Positions 33,296 through 42,506 of a stretch of DNA of 64,000 nt are shown in pieces. The notes below the pieces were generated by a model. The model saw only the letters and a list, made by a program, of their open reading frames with translations. It had not been told where the DNA came from and searched no databases. Both the position numbers and the translations under genes were made by a program. The first letter of the stretch is position 1. The number at the start of each line of letters is the position of its first letter. The stretch is from JARICQ01 sp964428475 (GTDB lineage Bacteria > Bacillota > Clostridia > Tissierellales > Tissierellaceae), in contig CAYRYO010000001.1 in NCBI GenBank assembly GCA_964428475.1, forward strand, positions 1 to 64,000. The letters run 5' to 3'.

Positions 33296-33667
33296 ATGGC
33301 GAGAGAAAGAGAAGATGACTTTAAAGAGCGAAGAAAGCATCTAGCTGATTTAAGTGAAGATGAACTTGAAGCTAGATTTTGGAAATTAGCTTCAGATCTT
33401 GTTGATCCGATTATTGATTTAGCAACTAAGAATACTTCACCATCAATTGAGAGATCTGTATTACTAAGAATGGGTTTTTCAAGTGTTGAAGCAAAAACAA
33501 TAGTAGATGGCGCAATAGATAGAGGCATTATAGGTAAAGGTGCAGGACATATTTTATATAGACTCTCTAAAGAAAAGAATCTGGAAATAAGAGAAGTAGG
33601 CTTAAAATTAATTGAAGGTGAAATGTGGGAAGATGCTGTTTCTACATTTAAAGGAGGTGCCAACTAA
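33296..33667 (+). CDS. oraS: D-ornithine 4,5-aminomutase, S subunit
   Basis: A 123-residue small subunit of ornithine 4,5-aminomutase, about the family's usual size, with RREDDFKERRKHL-like start (REREDDFKERRKHLADLS) and SPSIERSVLLRMGFSSVEA in the middle. It pairs with OraE to form the adenosylcobalamin and PLP enzyme that moves the terminal amino group of D-ornithine to C4. ATG 33296 follows AAGGAGG; an in-frame TTG at 33257 would overlap ortB and is rejected. Its TAA overlaps the oraE ATG by one base. Confidence 0.93.
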   Translation: MAREREDDFKERRKHLADLSEDELEARFWKLASDLVDPIIDLATKNTSPSIERSVLLRMGFSSVEAKTIVDGAIDRGIIGKGAGHILYRLSKEKNLEIREVGLKLIEGEMWEDAVSTFKGGAN

Positions 33668-35883
33668 TGGAATTAAAAAGAAATGAAAAACTAGATATAG
33701 ATTTTATATTAAAAGATATAGATAAATATAGACCTAGAAGAAGAGGATGGCACTGGAGAGATGGAACAGAAGAGGCAAGACAAATTGGAAAATTTGAATA
33801 TTACGATATGTCTGAACCGCTAAAGCAAAGTCAACCACTACCAGCAGCTAAATATTTTGGTGATATAGATCCACAAGGTAAATCTGTAATTACTACAGAG
33901 ATAGCTTCAGGTAGATTTGAAGATGATATAAGAAGAATGAGAATGGCAGCATGGCATGGAGCAGATCACTTAATGGTAATTAGAACTGCAGGACAGTCTC
34001 ATTTCGAAAGTCTTATAGAGGGTACTCCACAAGGTGTAGGTGGAATACCTATTACAAGAAAACAAGTAAGGGCTCAAAGAAAAGCACTTGATTTTATAGA
34101 AGATGAAGTAGGAAGACCTATTAACTATCATTCATATATATCTGGTGTAGCAGGTCCTGAAATCGCAGTAATGTTTGCAGAAGAAGGAGTAAATGGAGCT
34201 CACCAAGATCCACAGTATAATGTGCTTTATAGGAATATAAATATGATTCGTTCATTTGTAGATGCTGCTGAAGCAAAGCATATAATTGGATGGGCAGACA
34301 TTGCTCAGATAGATGGAGCTCACAATGCAAATGCAACTGCTAGAGAAGCTTGGAAAGTAATGCCTGAGCTTATGGTTCAGCACGGAATTAACTCTATGTT
34401 TTCAGTTAAAGCTGGAATAAAGAAAGAAAATATATGTCTTTCTACAGTACCACCAACAGCACCACCAGCTCCATGTATGAGACTGGATTTACCTTACGCT
34501 GTGGCACTTAGAGAACTCTTTAAGGGATATAAAATGAGAGCTCAAATGAATACAAAGTATATGGAAGCATCTCCAAGAGAGGCTACTGTAACTCATGTAC
34601 TCAACTTGTTAATTTCTCAACTTACAAGTGCAGATATTCAATCAACTATAACTCCTGATGAAGGAAGAAATGTTCCATGGCATATATATAATATTGAAGC
34701 TGTGGATACTGCAAAACAAGCTTTTGCAGGGATGGATGGCCTTAGTAATATGCTAGAAATCAAGAGAGATAGTGGTGAACTTGCAGATAAGGTTAGAGAA
34801 TTAAAGGAAAGGGCCATATTGTTTATGGAAGAGATGCTAGAAATAGGCGGATACTTCAATGCAGTAGAAGCTGGATTCTTTGTAGACTCTGGATACTATC
34901 CTGGTAGAAATGGAGATGGCATCATAAGAAAGAGTGAAGCTGGAGTAGGAGAAGGAACGGTATATGAAAGAGATAAAGACTATATGGCTCCTGTGACTGC
35001 ACATTTTGGGTACAATAATGTAGCTCAGTACGGTGAAGAATTTGTAGACAATCCTGTTAAACTTATAGGTGCAGGAACTTTTGAAGATCCTTCTAAGATA
35101 ATTTTCATAGATGAATTAGATGAAACTGATAATGTAAATGTAAGACTTAAAGAAGTAGAAGAACTTAGAAAATCTTCCAAGATAAAGCCAGAGGTTCAGT
35201 GGCTAGGAGATGGTATAATTTTAATTACCTTATTCCTACCTATAGATGAAAGAACAGCTGAATTTGCTGCAATTGAAATTGGAAAGAAAATGGGTCTTAA
35301 AGATGTAGAGGTAATAAACAAAGAAATAATGCAAGAAGCAGAGGGAACTCGTATAGAATTAAAAGGTACAGTAGACTTCGAGATTGATGTGGATAAGTTA
35401 GTTATACCACCTAAACCAAAAGTACTCACAGAAGATGAAATAAGAGCAGATATTAAAGAAAAACCTATGAAAGTAGTAGCAGCTACAGTAGGTGAAGATG
35501 AACACTCTGTAGGTATTAGAGAAATAATAGATATAAAACACGGTGGAATAGAAAGATATGGAATAGAATGCCATATATTAGGTACATCTATATCTGTAGA
35601 AAAGCTCTTAGATGCTGCAATAGAATTAAATGCAGATGCTATTCTTACTTCAACTATCATCTCTCATGATGATATTCACTACAAAAATATGAAAAAACTA
35701 AATGAATTAGCAATAGAAAAAGGTGTTAGAGATAAGATTATGATACTTGGAGGAGGAACACAAGTATCAAATGAATTAGCTGTTAAATCTGGTATGGACG
35801 CAGGATTTGGCAGGGGAACTAAAGGAGAGCATGTAGCAACTTTCTTAGTTGAAAAGAGAAGAGAGATGCAAAATGAAGATTGA
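33667..35883 (+). CDS. oraE: D-ornithine 4,5-aminomutase, E subunit (B12- and PLP-binding)
   Basis: A 738-residue large subunit. The N-terminal two thirds form the TIM-barrel PLP-binding part, with RRRGWHWRDGTEEARQIG near residue 20. The C-terminal Rossmann domain carries the base-off cobalamin motif DxHxxG as DEHSVG (Asp611, His613, Gly616), and Lys624 in IIDIKHGGIE is placed like the PLP lysine of lysine 5,6-aminomutase and OraE. A terminal IMILGGGTQVSNE block completes the domain. The product is 2,4-diaminopentanoate for Ord. It overlaps the next gene by 11 bases. Confidence 0.95.
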   Translation: MELKRNEKLDIDFILKDIDKYRPRRRGWHWRDGTEEARQIGKFEYYDMSEPLKQSQPLPAAKYFGDIDPQGKSVITTEIASGRFEDDIRRMRMAAWHGADHLMVIRTAGQSHFESLIEGTPQGVGGIPITRKQVRAQRKALDFIEDEVGRPINYHSYISGVAGPEIAVMFAEEGVNGAHQDPQYNVLYRNINMIRSFVDAAEAKHIIGWADIAQIDGAHNANATAREAWKVMPELMVQHGINSMFSVKAGIKKENICLSTVPPTAPPAPCMRLDLPYAVALRELFKGYKMRAQMNTKYMEASPREATVTHVLNLLISQLTSADIQSTITPDEGRNVPWHIYNIEAVDTAKQAFAGMDGLSNMLEIKRDSGELADKVRELKERAILFMEEMLEIGGYFNAVEAGFFVDSGYYPGRNGDGIIRKSEAGVGEGTVYERDKDYMAPVTAHFGYNNVAQYGEEFVDNPVKLIGAGTFEDPSKIIFIDELDETDNVNVRLKEVEELRKSSKIKPEVQWLGDGIILITLFLPIDERTAEFAAIEIGKKMGLKDVEVINKEIMQEAEGTRIELKGTVDFEIDVDKLVIPPKPKVLTEDEIRADIKEKPMKVVAATVGEDEHSVGIREIIDIKHGGIERYGIECHILGTSISVEKLLDAAIELNADAILTSTIISHDDIHYKNMKKLNELAIEKGVRDKIMILGGGTQVSNELAVKSGMDAGFGRGTKGEHVATFLVEKRREMQNED

Positions 35884-37237
35884 TCTTTTAGTAGCAGAAA
35901 TAGGGAGCACAACCACAGTAGTAAATGCTTTTAACAGTTTAGACACTTGCCCAATATTTATTGGGCAAGGTCAAGCTGCTACATCTGTCTTAGAGGGGGA
36001 TGTAAATATCGGACTTAAGGGAGCTATAGAGGATTTAAAAACTAATCTTTCTTTTAGCTCTATTTCATATAATGAGCTTATAGCTACTAGTTCTGCTGCA
36101 GGTGGACTTAGAATGACAGTTCATGGGTTGGTATATGATATGACAGTAAAAGCTGCAAAAGAAGCAGCTCTTGGTGCAGGAGCCAATATAAAAAATATCA
36201 CAGCAGGGAAACTTAGGAAATCTGATTTAAAGAAAATAAAAGAGATAAATCCAAACATAATTCTTATAGCAGGCGGTGTTGATTATGGAGAAAGAGATAC
36301 AGCACTCCACAATGCAGAACTTATAGCTGAAATGAATTTAAACATACCGATAATATATGCAGGTAATATTGAAAACCATGAAGAAGTAAAGGAAGTATTT
36401 GAGGGAAGGGATGTAGAACTTTATATAGTAGATAATGTATATCCAAAGATAGATGAATTAAATGTTGAACCTACTAGAAGAGTTATTCAAGATGTATTTG
36501 AAAAGCATATTATTCATGCACCTGGAATGGAAAAACTGCGTGAAATGGTTACAGGACCAATTATGCCTACTCCTGGAGCTGTAATGGAAGCTTCAAAGCT
36601 TTTATATGAAGACATTGGTAATCTTGTAACTATTGACGTTGGAGGTGCTACTACTGATGTCCATTCTGTGACGGAAGATAGTGATGAAATAGGTAGAATT
36701 TTATTAAACCCTGAACCAAAAGCTAAAAGAACAGTTGAAGGTGATCTTGGAGTTTATGTAAATATGCAAAACATTGTAGATTCACTAAGCATAGAAATGA
36801 TAGCTAAAGAACTAAGTATCAGTGAAGAAGAAGTGGAAGGGCTTATTAAAAACCACAAGCCAATTCCTAAAGATGACTTGGAAAAAGGATTTGTAGAATC
36901 TTTAACGCTATATGCTACCATCACTGCTATTAGAAGACATGGTGGACAGTTAAAGCATCTATATGGCCCTAGTGGAAAGAAAACTGTGGCAGAAGGTAAA
37001 GACCTTACAGGAGTAAAATATATACTAGGTACAGGTGGAGCCCTTACTCGACTTCCAAATAGAATAAAAATAATAAAAGAGATAGCTCTTTCAAATAGAG
37101 GAAGTGACTTACTTCCAAATACTGAAGCAGAAGTATTAATAGATAGTGACTATATAATGGCATCTCTGGGAGTAATGTCTAAGAAATACCCAGAAATAGC
37201 ACTAAGACTTTTAAAAAATAGTATCAAGGGGGAATAA
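35873..37237 (+). CDS. GlmL/MutL-like ASKHA-fold accessory protein of the aminomutase
   Basis: A 454-residue ATPase-fold protein of the GlmL (MutL) family, which accompanies cobalamin mutases. The ASKHA fold is visible as LLVAEIGSTTTVVNAF at the start and LVTIDVGGATTDVHSV (~256-271), with YILGTGGALTRLPN (~384-397). These proteins are thought to act as reactivating chaperones that expel damaged cobalamin. ATG 35873 gives the conserved start and lies within the end of oraE; the ribosome binding site (GAGAAGAGAG) is weak, so coupled translation is likely. The partner is inferred from position. Confidence 0.85.
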   Translation: MKIDLLVAEIGSTTTVVNAFNSLDTCPIFIGQGQAATSVLEGDVNIGLKGAIEDLKTNLSFSSISYNELIATSSAAGGLRMTVHGLVYDMTVKAAKEAALGAGANIKNITAGKLRKSDLKKIKEINPNIILIAGGVDYGERDTALHNAELIAEMNLNIPIIYAGNIENHEEVKEVFEGRDVELYIVDNVYPKIDELNVEPTRRVIQDVFEKHIIHAPGMEKLREMVTGPIMPTPGAVMEASKLLYEDIGNLVTIDVGGATTDVHSVTEDSDEIGRILLNPEPKAKRTVEGDLGVYVNMQNIVDSLSIEMIAKELSISEEEVEGLIKNHKPIPKDDLEKGFVESLTLYATITAIRRHGGQLKHLYGPSGKKTVAEGKDLTGVKYILGTGGALTRLPNRIKIIKEIALSNRGSDLLPNTEAEVLIDSDYIMASLGVMSKKYPEIALRLLKNSIKGE

Positions 37238-37239
37238 AT

Positions 37240-38298
37240 ATGTCTTACCCTAAGTTGAAAGTAAATCTAGATAAAATAAAGCAAAATGTAATTACTCTTG
37301 TAGAACTGTGCAGGAAAAACAATATAAAAGTAGCTGGTGTTACAAAGGTTTTTTGTGCAGATAAAAACCTTGTGGATATATATTTACAGGGTGGAGTGTC
37401 TTATCTCGCAGATTCCAGAATACAAAATTTAAAGAAAATGGATTATGCAGATATAAAAAAAATTCTGCTTAGACTTCCCATGATATCAGAAGCAGAGGAA
37501 GTGGTAAGATACGCTGATATATCTTTAAATTCAGAAATAGACACTATGAGAGAACTATCTAAAAAAGCGTTAGAAGTAGGTAAAATTCACAATATAATCT
37601 TAATGGTAGATTTAGGAGATTTGAGAGAAGGTTATTTTAGAGAAGAAGAACTTATGAAAGCAGTAGAAGAATTGATATTGCTAGAAGGCATAGAGCTTGT
37701 AGGATTAGGAACAAATATGACTTGCTATGGTGCAATTATACCAAAGCAAGAGCATTTAGATAGACTTATTGAGCTTAGACAAAAAATTGAATCTAAATAT
37801 TCCTTAAACCTAGAAATTATATCTGGTGGAAATTCAAGTGCAATTTATTTGCTTGAAAAAGAAGACTTGAAAATAAACAACTTAAGACTTGGTGAATCCT
37901 TGGTTATTGGAAAAGAATCTGCATATGGAAATCAAATAGAAGGTACAGTAGATGATTCCTTTATTCTTGAAGTTGAAGTAATAGAAACTAAAGTAAAACC
38001 TTCACTTCCAATAGGAGAAACAGGAAAAGATGCTTTTGGGAAAACACCAGAATTTACAGATAGAGGAGATAGAATCAGAACTATATGTGCTATAGGTCAG
38101 CAAGATGTAAATTTAGATGGAATAAGTCTTATTGATAGTGATATTATATTACTTGGAGCTAGCTCTGACCACTTAATATTGGATACTACAGATAGTAAAA
38201 AAAGCTACAAGGTAGGAGATATAGTACAATTCAAATTAAGTTATAGTGGTATTTTAAGTACAATGACATCTTCTTATGTAGATAAAGATTTTATATAA
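37240..38298 (+). CDS. orr: Ornithine racemase (PLP-dependent, alanine racemase fold)
   Basis: A 352-residue fold-type III PLP enzyme: YPKLKVNLDKIKQNV at the start, Lys36 in AGVTKVFCAD as the PLP lysine, LADSRIQNLKKM and a GLGTNMTCYGA block near 158. It matches the ornithine/alanine racemase family found with oraSE in amino-acid-fermenting clostridia and supplies D-ornithine to the aminomutase. It begins two bases after the accessory gene and ends the operon before a hairpin. Broad racemases of this fold exist, but the context makes ornithine the likely substrate. Confidence 0.92.
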   Translation: MSYPKLKVNLDKIKQNVITLVELCRKNNIKVAGVTKVFCADKNLVDIYLQGGVSYLADSRIQNLKKMDYADIKKILLRLPMISEAEEVVRYADISLNSEIDTMRELSKKALEVGKIHNIILMVDLGDLREGYFREEELMKAVEELILLEGIELVGLGTNMTCYGAIIPKQEHLDRLIELRQKIESKYSLNLEIISGGNSSAIYLLEKEDLKINNLRLGESLVIGKESAYGNQIEGTVDDSFILEVEVIETKVKPSLPIGETGKDAFGKTPEFTDRGDRIRTICAIGQQDVNLDGISLIDSDIILLGASSDHLILDTTDSKKSYKVGDIVQFKLSYSGILSTMTSSYVDKDFI

Positions 38299-38315
38299 AA
38301 AACTAAATTGATTTA

Positions 38316-38368
38316 AAAATATATCCCAAAAGGAAGATTGGTAAAATTAACTTTTGGGAATATATTTT
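38316..38368 (+). terminator. Terminator after the ornithine operon
   Basis: AAAATATATCCCAAAAG (38316-38332) pairs with CTTTTGGGAATATATTTT (38351-38368) with a one-base bulge, then an A/T tract. It separates orr from the permease gene. Confidence 0.7.
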
Positions 38369-38446
38369 ATATAGTGAAATTTAATTTAATTTGCACTAAG
38401 ATTAGAATAGAAAAAACAATAAAGGTATAGAAATGGAGGTTGAAAT

Positions 38447-39367
38447 ATGAGTAGAAAGATGCGTGGAAACTTAATGCTATTGTTTACAGCTTTTATTTGG
38501 GGAATTTCATTTGTTGCTCAAATAAGTGGAACAAAGGAAATTGAAGCATTTACATTTAATTTTTCAAGAAATATAGTAGCTGGATTTTCCTTGCTAGCCT
38601 TGATACAATTTTGGCCATATATTATGAAAAAACCTATGAATAAAGACACGGAAAAAATGAAAAGAGCTACTATAATGGGAGGAGTTGCGTGTGGAGTTGC
38701 ACTAACAGTAGCCATGTCATTTCAACAACTGGGGTTAAGTGGAGCTAATGCAACAACAGCAGGCAAAGCAGGATTTATTACAGCATTATACATAATCTTA
38801 GTACCATTAACTGGGATTTTTATTGGCAAGAGAATTAGCATTAGAATATGGTTATATGTATTTTTAGCTACTACAGGACTTTATTTATTAAGTATTAAGC
38901 AAGGCTTTTCAATCCAAATTGGAGATTTACTGGTTTTAGTATCTGCATTTTTTTATGCTTTACATATACTAATAATAGATCATTTTAGCCCCAAATCTAA
39001 TGGTGTAAAACTAAGTATGATTCAGTTTTTTGTGGCAGCATTTTTATCCGGTATTGCAATGTTACTTATTGAAGATGTCATCTGGAATAATGTTTTAAGT
39101 AGCGCAGTTCCCATTTTATATGCAGGTATGATTTCGAGTGGAGTAGGCTATACTCTTCAAATTATTGGTCAAAAAGATACTGACCCGACTATGGCAAGTT
39201 TGATATTAAGCTTAGAATCTGTTTTTGCTGTACTAGCAGGCGCTGTTATTTTAGGAGAAAGATTCAATTTGCGTGAAGGTATTGGATGTATAATAATGTT
39301 TATTGCTATTATCTTAGCACAAATCCCTTCTAAATCACAAAGGAAAAAGCTTGAGGAAAATGATTAA
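38447..39367 (+). CDS. EamA/DMT family permease
   Basis: A 306-residue membrane protein with ten predicted helices in two EamA repeats, starting GNLMLLFTAFIWGISFVAQ and with GLSGANATTAGKAGFITALYI near 96-116 and SLILSLESVFAVLAGAVILGERF near 249-271, all typical of drug/metabolite transporters. GGAGG precedes the ATG. Known members export amino acids or metabolites, but substrate cannot be read from sequence. It follows the ornithine operon but is separated from it by a terminator. Confidence 0.85.
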   Translation: MSRKMRGNLMLLFTAFIWGISFVAQISGTKEIEAFTFNFSRNIVAGFSLLALIQFWPYIMKKPMNKDTEKMKRATIMGGVACGVALTVAMSFQQLGLSGANATTAGKAGFITALYIILVPLTGIFIGKRISIRIWLYVFLATTGLYLLSIKQGFSIQIGDLLVLVSAFFYALHILIIDHFSPKSNGVKLSMIQFFVAAFLSGIAMLLIEDVIWNNVLSSAVPILYAGMISSGVGYTLQIIGQKDTDPTMASLILSLESVFAVLAGAVILGERFNLREGIGCIIMFIAIILAQIPSKSQRKKLEEND

Positions 39368-39451
39368 GAACTATAGTATTAATTATCACTTGAATTTATT
39401 TGAATAAAGATTAATATAAAATTAGAGATATTAAAAAACAAAGGTGATTAA

Positions 39452-40789
39452 ATGGATTTATTTACATTAAATATGAAAGAAAAACTCAAAAAAAATGCAC
39501 CCTTAGCAGATCGAATGAGACCCAAAACTGTGGATGATTTCTTGGGTCAAGATCATATATTAGGTGCGGGGAAATTTTTAAACAGAGCAATAGTTGCGGA
39601 TAGGATATCTTCAATGATATTTTATGGTCCTCCTGGAACTGGTAAAACAACACTTGCAAATATAATAGCAAATAGGACGGATATGATATTTGAAAAATTA
39701 TCTGCCGTGACTTCTGGTGTAAAGGATATAAGAGAAGTGATGGCACGAGCTGAAGAAACCCTTAAAATGAATAATAGAAGAACCATACTATTTATAGATG
39801 AAATTCACAGATTTAATAAATCTCAACAAGATGCGCTACTGCTTTCAGTAGAAAAAGGCATCATAATCCTTATAGGCGCAACCACAGAAAATCCTTATTT
39901 CGAGGTAAATAAGGCACTTTTATCTAGAGTCATGGTATTAGAACTTTACGGTCTTAGTAGAAAAAACTTAAGAAACTTAATAGAAAAAGCTTTAAAAGAT
40001 ACGGGAAAAGGCCTTGGAAAGTATAATGTAAATATAGATGAGGAAGCTATAGACTATTTGATTACAATATCTGAAGGTGATGGTAGGACCCTTTTGAATT
40101 CTCTTGAAATAGGGGTATTATCGACTGAAGAAGACAGTGAAGGCATAAAATATATTGATTTGGAGACAATAAGATCATCAATACAAATTAAAACAGCCAA
40201 ATATGATAAAAATGGAGACGAACATTACAACACTATTTCAGCTTTTATAAAAAGTATAAGGGGTTCTGATCCGAATGCTACACTGTATTGGCTTGCCAAA
40301 ATGATAAATGCAGGAGAAGATCCTAAATTTATTGCAAGAAGAATAATTATATCTGCATCAGAAGATATTGGAAACGCAGATCCAAATGCAATAAACATAG
40401 CAGTATCTGCATTTAATGCAGTAAATGTAATTGGAATGCCAGAAGGCAGGATAATTTTAGCACAAGCAGCTATTTATATGGCAACTGCACCTAAGTCAAA
40501 TAGATCCTACTTGGCTATAGATAAAGCATTAGAAGATATAAGGGAAAGAGAAATAGGCGATATTCCGACACATCTAAAAGATGGTCACTATGCTGGAGCA
40601 AAAAACTTAGGAAATGGGATAGGATATAAAAATCCACATAATCACCAGAATAGTCATCTGTATCAGCAGTATTTGCCTAATAAATTTAAAGACAGAAAAT
40701 ATTACAATCCTACAGAAAGTGGCTATGAAAAAATCATAAAAGCTAGAATGCAGGAATTTTCTAATAATATAGTTGACAAAGATGATTAA
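39452..40789 (+). CDS. rarA: Replication-associated recombination protein A (RarA/MgsA)
   Basis: A 445-residue AAA+ ATPase related to clamp loaders and RuvB that acts at stalled replication forks. Visible are LADRMRPKTVDDFLGQDHILG (~19-39), Walker A GPPGTGKTTLA (~58-68), Walker B FIDEIHRFNKSQQDALL (~115-131), sensor 1 GATTENPYFEVN and the C-terminal tetramerisation region with DDHYAGAKNLGNGIGYKNPH-like sequence (GHYAGAKNLGNGIGYKNPHN). It is a single gene; the -35 box of the next unit lies inside its 3' end. Confidence 0.94.
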   Translation: MDLFTLNMKEKLKKNAPLADRMRPKTVDDFLGQDHILGAGKFLNRAIVADRISSMIFYGPPGTGKTTLANIIANRTDMIFEKLSAVTSGVKDIREVMARAEETLKMNNRRTILFIDEIHRFNKSQQDALLLSVEKGIIILIGATTENPYFEVNKALLSRVMVLELYGLSRKNLRNLIEKALKDTGKGLGKYNVNIDEEAIDYLITISEGDGRTLLNSLEIGVLSTEEDSEGIKYIDLETIRSSIQIKTAKYDKNGDEHYNTISAFIKSIRGSDPNATLYWLAKMINAGEDPKFIARRIIISASEDIGNADPNAINIAVSAFNAVNVIGMPEGRIILAQAAIYMATAPKSNRSYLAIDKALEDIREREIGDIPTHLKDGHYAGAKNLGNGIGYKNPHNHQNSHLYQQYLPNKFKDRKYYNPTESGYEKIIKARMQEFSNNIVDKDD

Positions 40790-40801
40790 AGTAACTATAA
40801 T
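40773..40801 (+). promoter_or_regulatory. Sigma-A promoter of asnS-leuS
   Basis: TTGACA (40773-40778), a 17-base spacer and TATAAT (40796-40801), both perfect. The -35 box is inside the last codons of rarA. Transcription should begin near 40808, right before the T-box leader. Confidence 0.85.
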
Positions 40802-40824
40802 AATATGAAATAGAATAAAACAAA

Positions 40825-41065
40825 CAACTATGATGGGAAAAGTAAATTAAAGTAATAGTTAAAGGGAGTCTATGATAGTGGGACATAGATACTATTCTTT
40901 TATTGAAGAACACCCCGGAGTTTCTAACTGAAATCATATGAAAGTAGGATTAGAGGGAATCATACCCTTATATATGAAACACATATGTGTAAGAGTGGCT
41001 TATTAGCAATTAGGGTGGTACCGCGGAAGATAAACTTTCGTCCTTTTGGATGAGAGTTTTTTATA
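40825..41065 (+). promoter_or_regulatory. T-box riboswitch, asparagine type
   Basis: The leader holds the T-box core AGGGTGGTACCGCGG (41012-41026) followed by a terminator stem (AAACTTTCGTCC, 41032-41043, with GGATGAGAGTTT, 41048-41059, then T6). The base of stem I is ATGAT (40830-40834) with ATCAT (40933-40937), and a purine-rich GGGAAAAGTAA follows the 5' arm. On the 3' side the unpaired segment contains AAC (40926-40928), an asparagine codon suited as specifier for the gene downstream. Uncharged tRNA-Asn would favour the antiterminator and read-through. The 312-base gap before asnS is filled by this element. Confidence 0.93.
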
Positions 41066-41101
41066 TTTTTTGATTAAATTTAATGGGAGGAATGAGTAAA
41101 T

Positions 41102-42490
41102 ATGAAAACCACAATTAGAGAAATTAACAAAAATACACAAGAATATCTTGATAAATCAGTGGAAATAGAAGGCTGGATAAGGACCTCCAGAACTTCAAAA
41201 AAATTTGGATTTATAGAATTAAATGATGGTACGTTTTTTCACAATTTACAAATAGTTATAGAAGATAATTTAGGTAACTTTAAAGAGATAAGTAAACTTC
41301 CAATTAGTTCTTCTATTAGAGTGCAAGGCAAATTAGTATCTACAGAGGGGTCAAAACAAGCATTTGAAATAAAAGCAGAAAAAATTGAAGTGGAAGGGAT
41401 GTCTTCATCAGACTATCCATTACAAAAGAAAAGACATGGTTTTGAATACATGAGAACTATTGCGCATTTAAGACCTAGGGCTAATACATTCAATGCAGTG
41501 TTTAGAGTTAGATCTGTGCTTTCATATGCAATACACAAATTTTTTAATGAGAGAGGATTTGTATATGTTCATACACCTATAATAACAGCATCAGATGCTG
41601 AAGGAGCAGGCGAAATGTTTGGGGTATCAACATTAGATATCAAGAATCCACCTCTAACAGATAATGGTGAAATAGATTATTCAAATGACTTTTTCTCTGA
41701 AAAAGTAGGGCTTACAGTAACTGGACAATTACAAGGTGAGGCATTTGCCCATGCATTTAGAGACATCTACACATTTGGACCCACTTTTAGAGCTGAAAAT
41801 TCAAATACTGCAAGGCATGCCGCTGAATTTTGGATGATAGAGCCAGAAATAGCTTTTGCAGATTTAAAAGATAATATGCAATTGGCAGAAGATATGATGA
41901 AATATATAATAAAATATGTATTGGAAAATGCAAAAGAAGAAATGGAATTCTTTAATTCATTTATTGATAAAGGATTATTTGAAAGACTTAAAAACATAGT
42001 TGAGAATGATTTTGGAAGAATCACATATACAGAAGCTATTGAAATACTTAAAGAATCAGGAGAAGAGTTCCAATATCCCGTAGAGTGGGGAATGGATCTT
42101 CAAACTGAACATGAAAGATATATATCAGAAGAAGTATTTAAAAAGCCTGTATTTGTAACAGACTACCCAAAAGAAATAAAGGCATTCTATATGAAACTCA
42201 ATGAAGACGGTAAGACTGTTGCAGCAATGGATTTATTAGTTCCTGGAATAGGAGAGATAATAGGTGGATCTCAAAGGGAAGAAAGGTTAGATGTACTTGA
42301 ACAGAAAATAATAGAAAATGGAATGAATCCTGAAGAATACTGGTGGTATTTAGAACTTAGAAAATACGGAGGTACAATTCACTCCGGGTATGGACTTGGA
42401 TTTGAAAGAGCTTTAATGTATATAACTGGAATGGCTAACATAAGAGATGTAATTCCATTTCCAAGAACAGTTCATTCAGCTAAATTTTAA
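41102..42490 (+). CDS. asnS: Asparagine--tRNA ligase
   Basis: A 462-residue class IIb synthetase. The N-terminal OB-fold (VEIEGWIRTSRTSKKFGFIELNDG) is followed by the catalytic domain with motif 2 TFGPTFRAENSNTARHAAEFWMIEPE (given as TFRAENSNTARHAAEFW) and motif 3 GYGLGFERALMYITG near the end. The THLAEFWM-type block reads ARHAAEFWM, consistent with AsnRS rather than AspRS. GGGAGG precedes the ATG. Under the T-box, and 16 bases before leuS. Confidence 0.96.
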   Translation: MKTTIREINKNTQEYLDKSVEIEGWIRTSRTSKKFGFIELNDGTFFHNLQIVIEDNLGNFKEISKLPISSSIRVQGKLVSTEGSKQAFEIKAEKIEVEGMSSSDYPLQKKRHGFEYMRTIAHLRPRANTFNAVFRVRSVLSYAIHKFFNERGFVYVHTPIITASDAEGAGEMFGVSTLDIKNPPLTDNGEIDYSNDFFSEKVGLTVTGQLQGEAFAHAFRDIYTFGPTFRAENSNTARHAAEFWMIEPEIAFADLKDNMQLAEDMMKYIIKYVLENAKEEMEFFNSFIDKGLFERLKNIVENDFGRITYTEAIEILKESGEEFQYPVEWGMDLQTEHERYISEEVFKKPVFVTDYPKEIKAFYMKLNEDGKTVAAMDLLVPGIGEIIGGSQREERLDVLEQKIIENGMNPEEYWWYLELRKYGGTIHSGYGLGFERALMYITGMANIRDVIPFPRTVHSAKF

Positions 42491-42506
42491 CTATAAGGAG
42501 GAAAAT

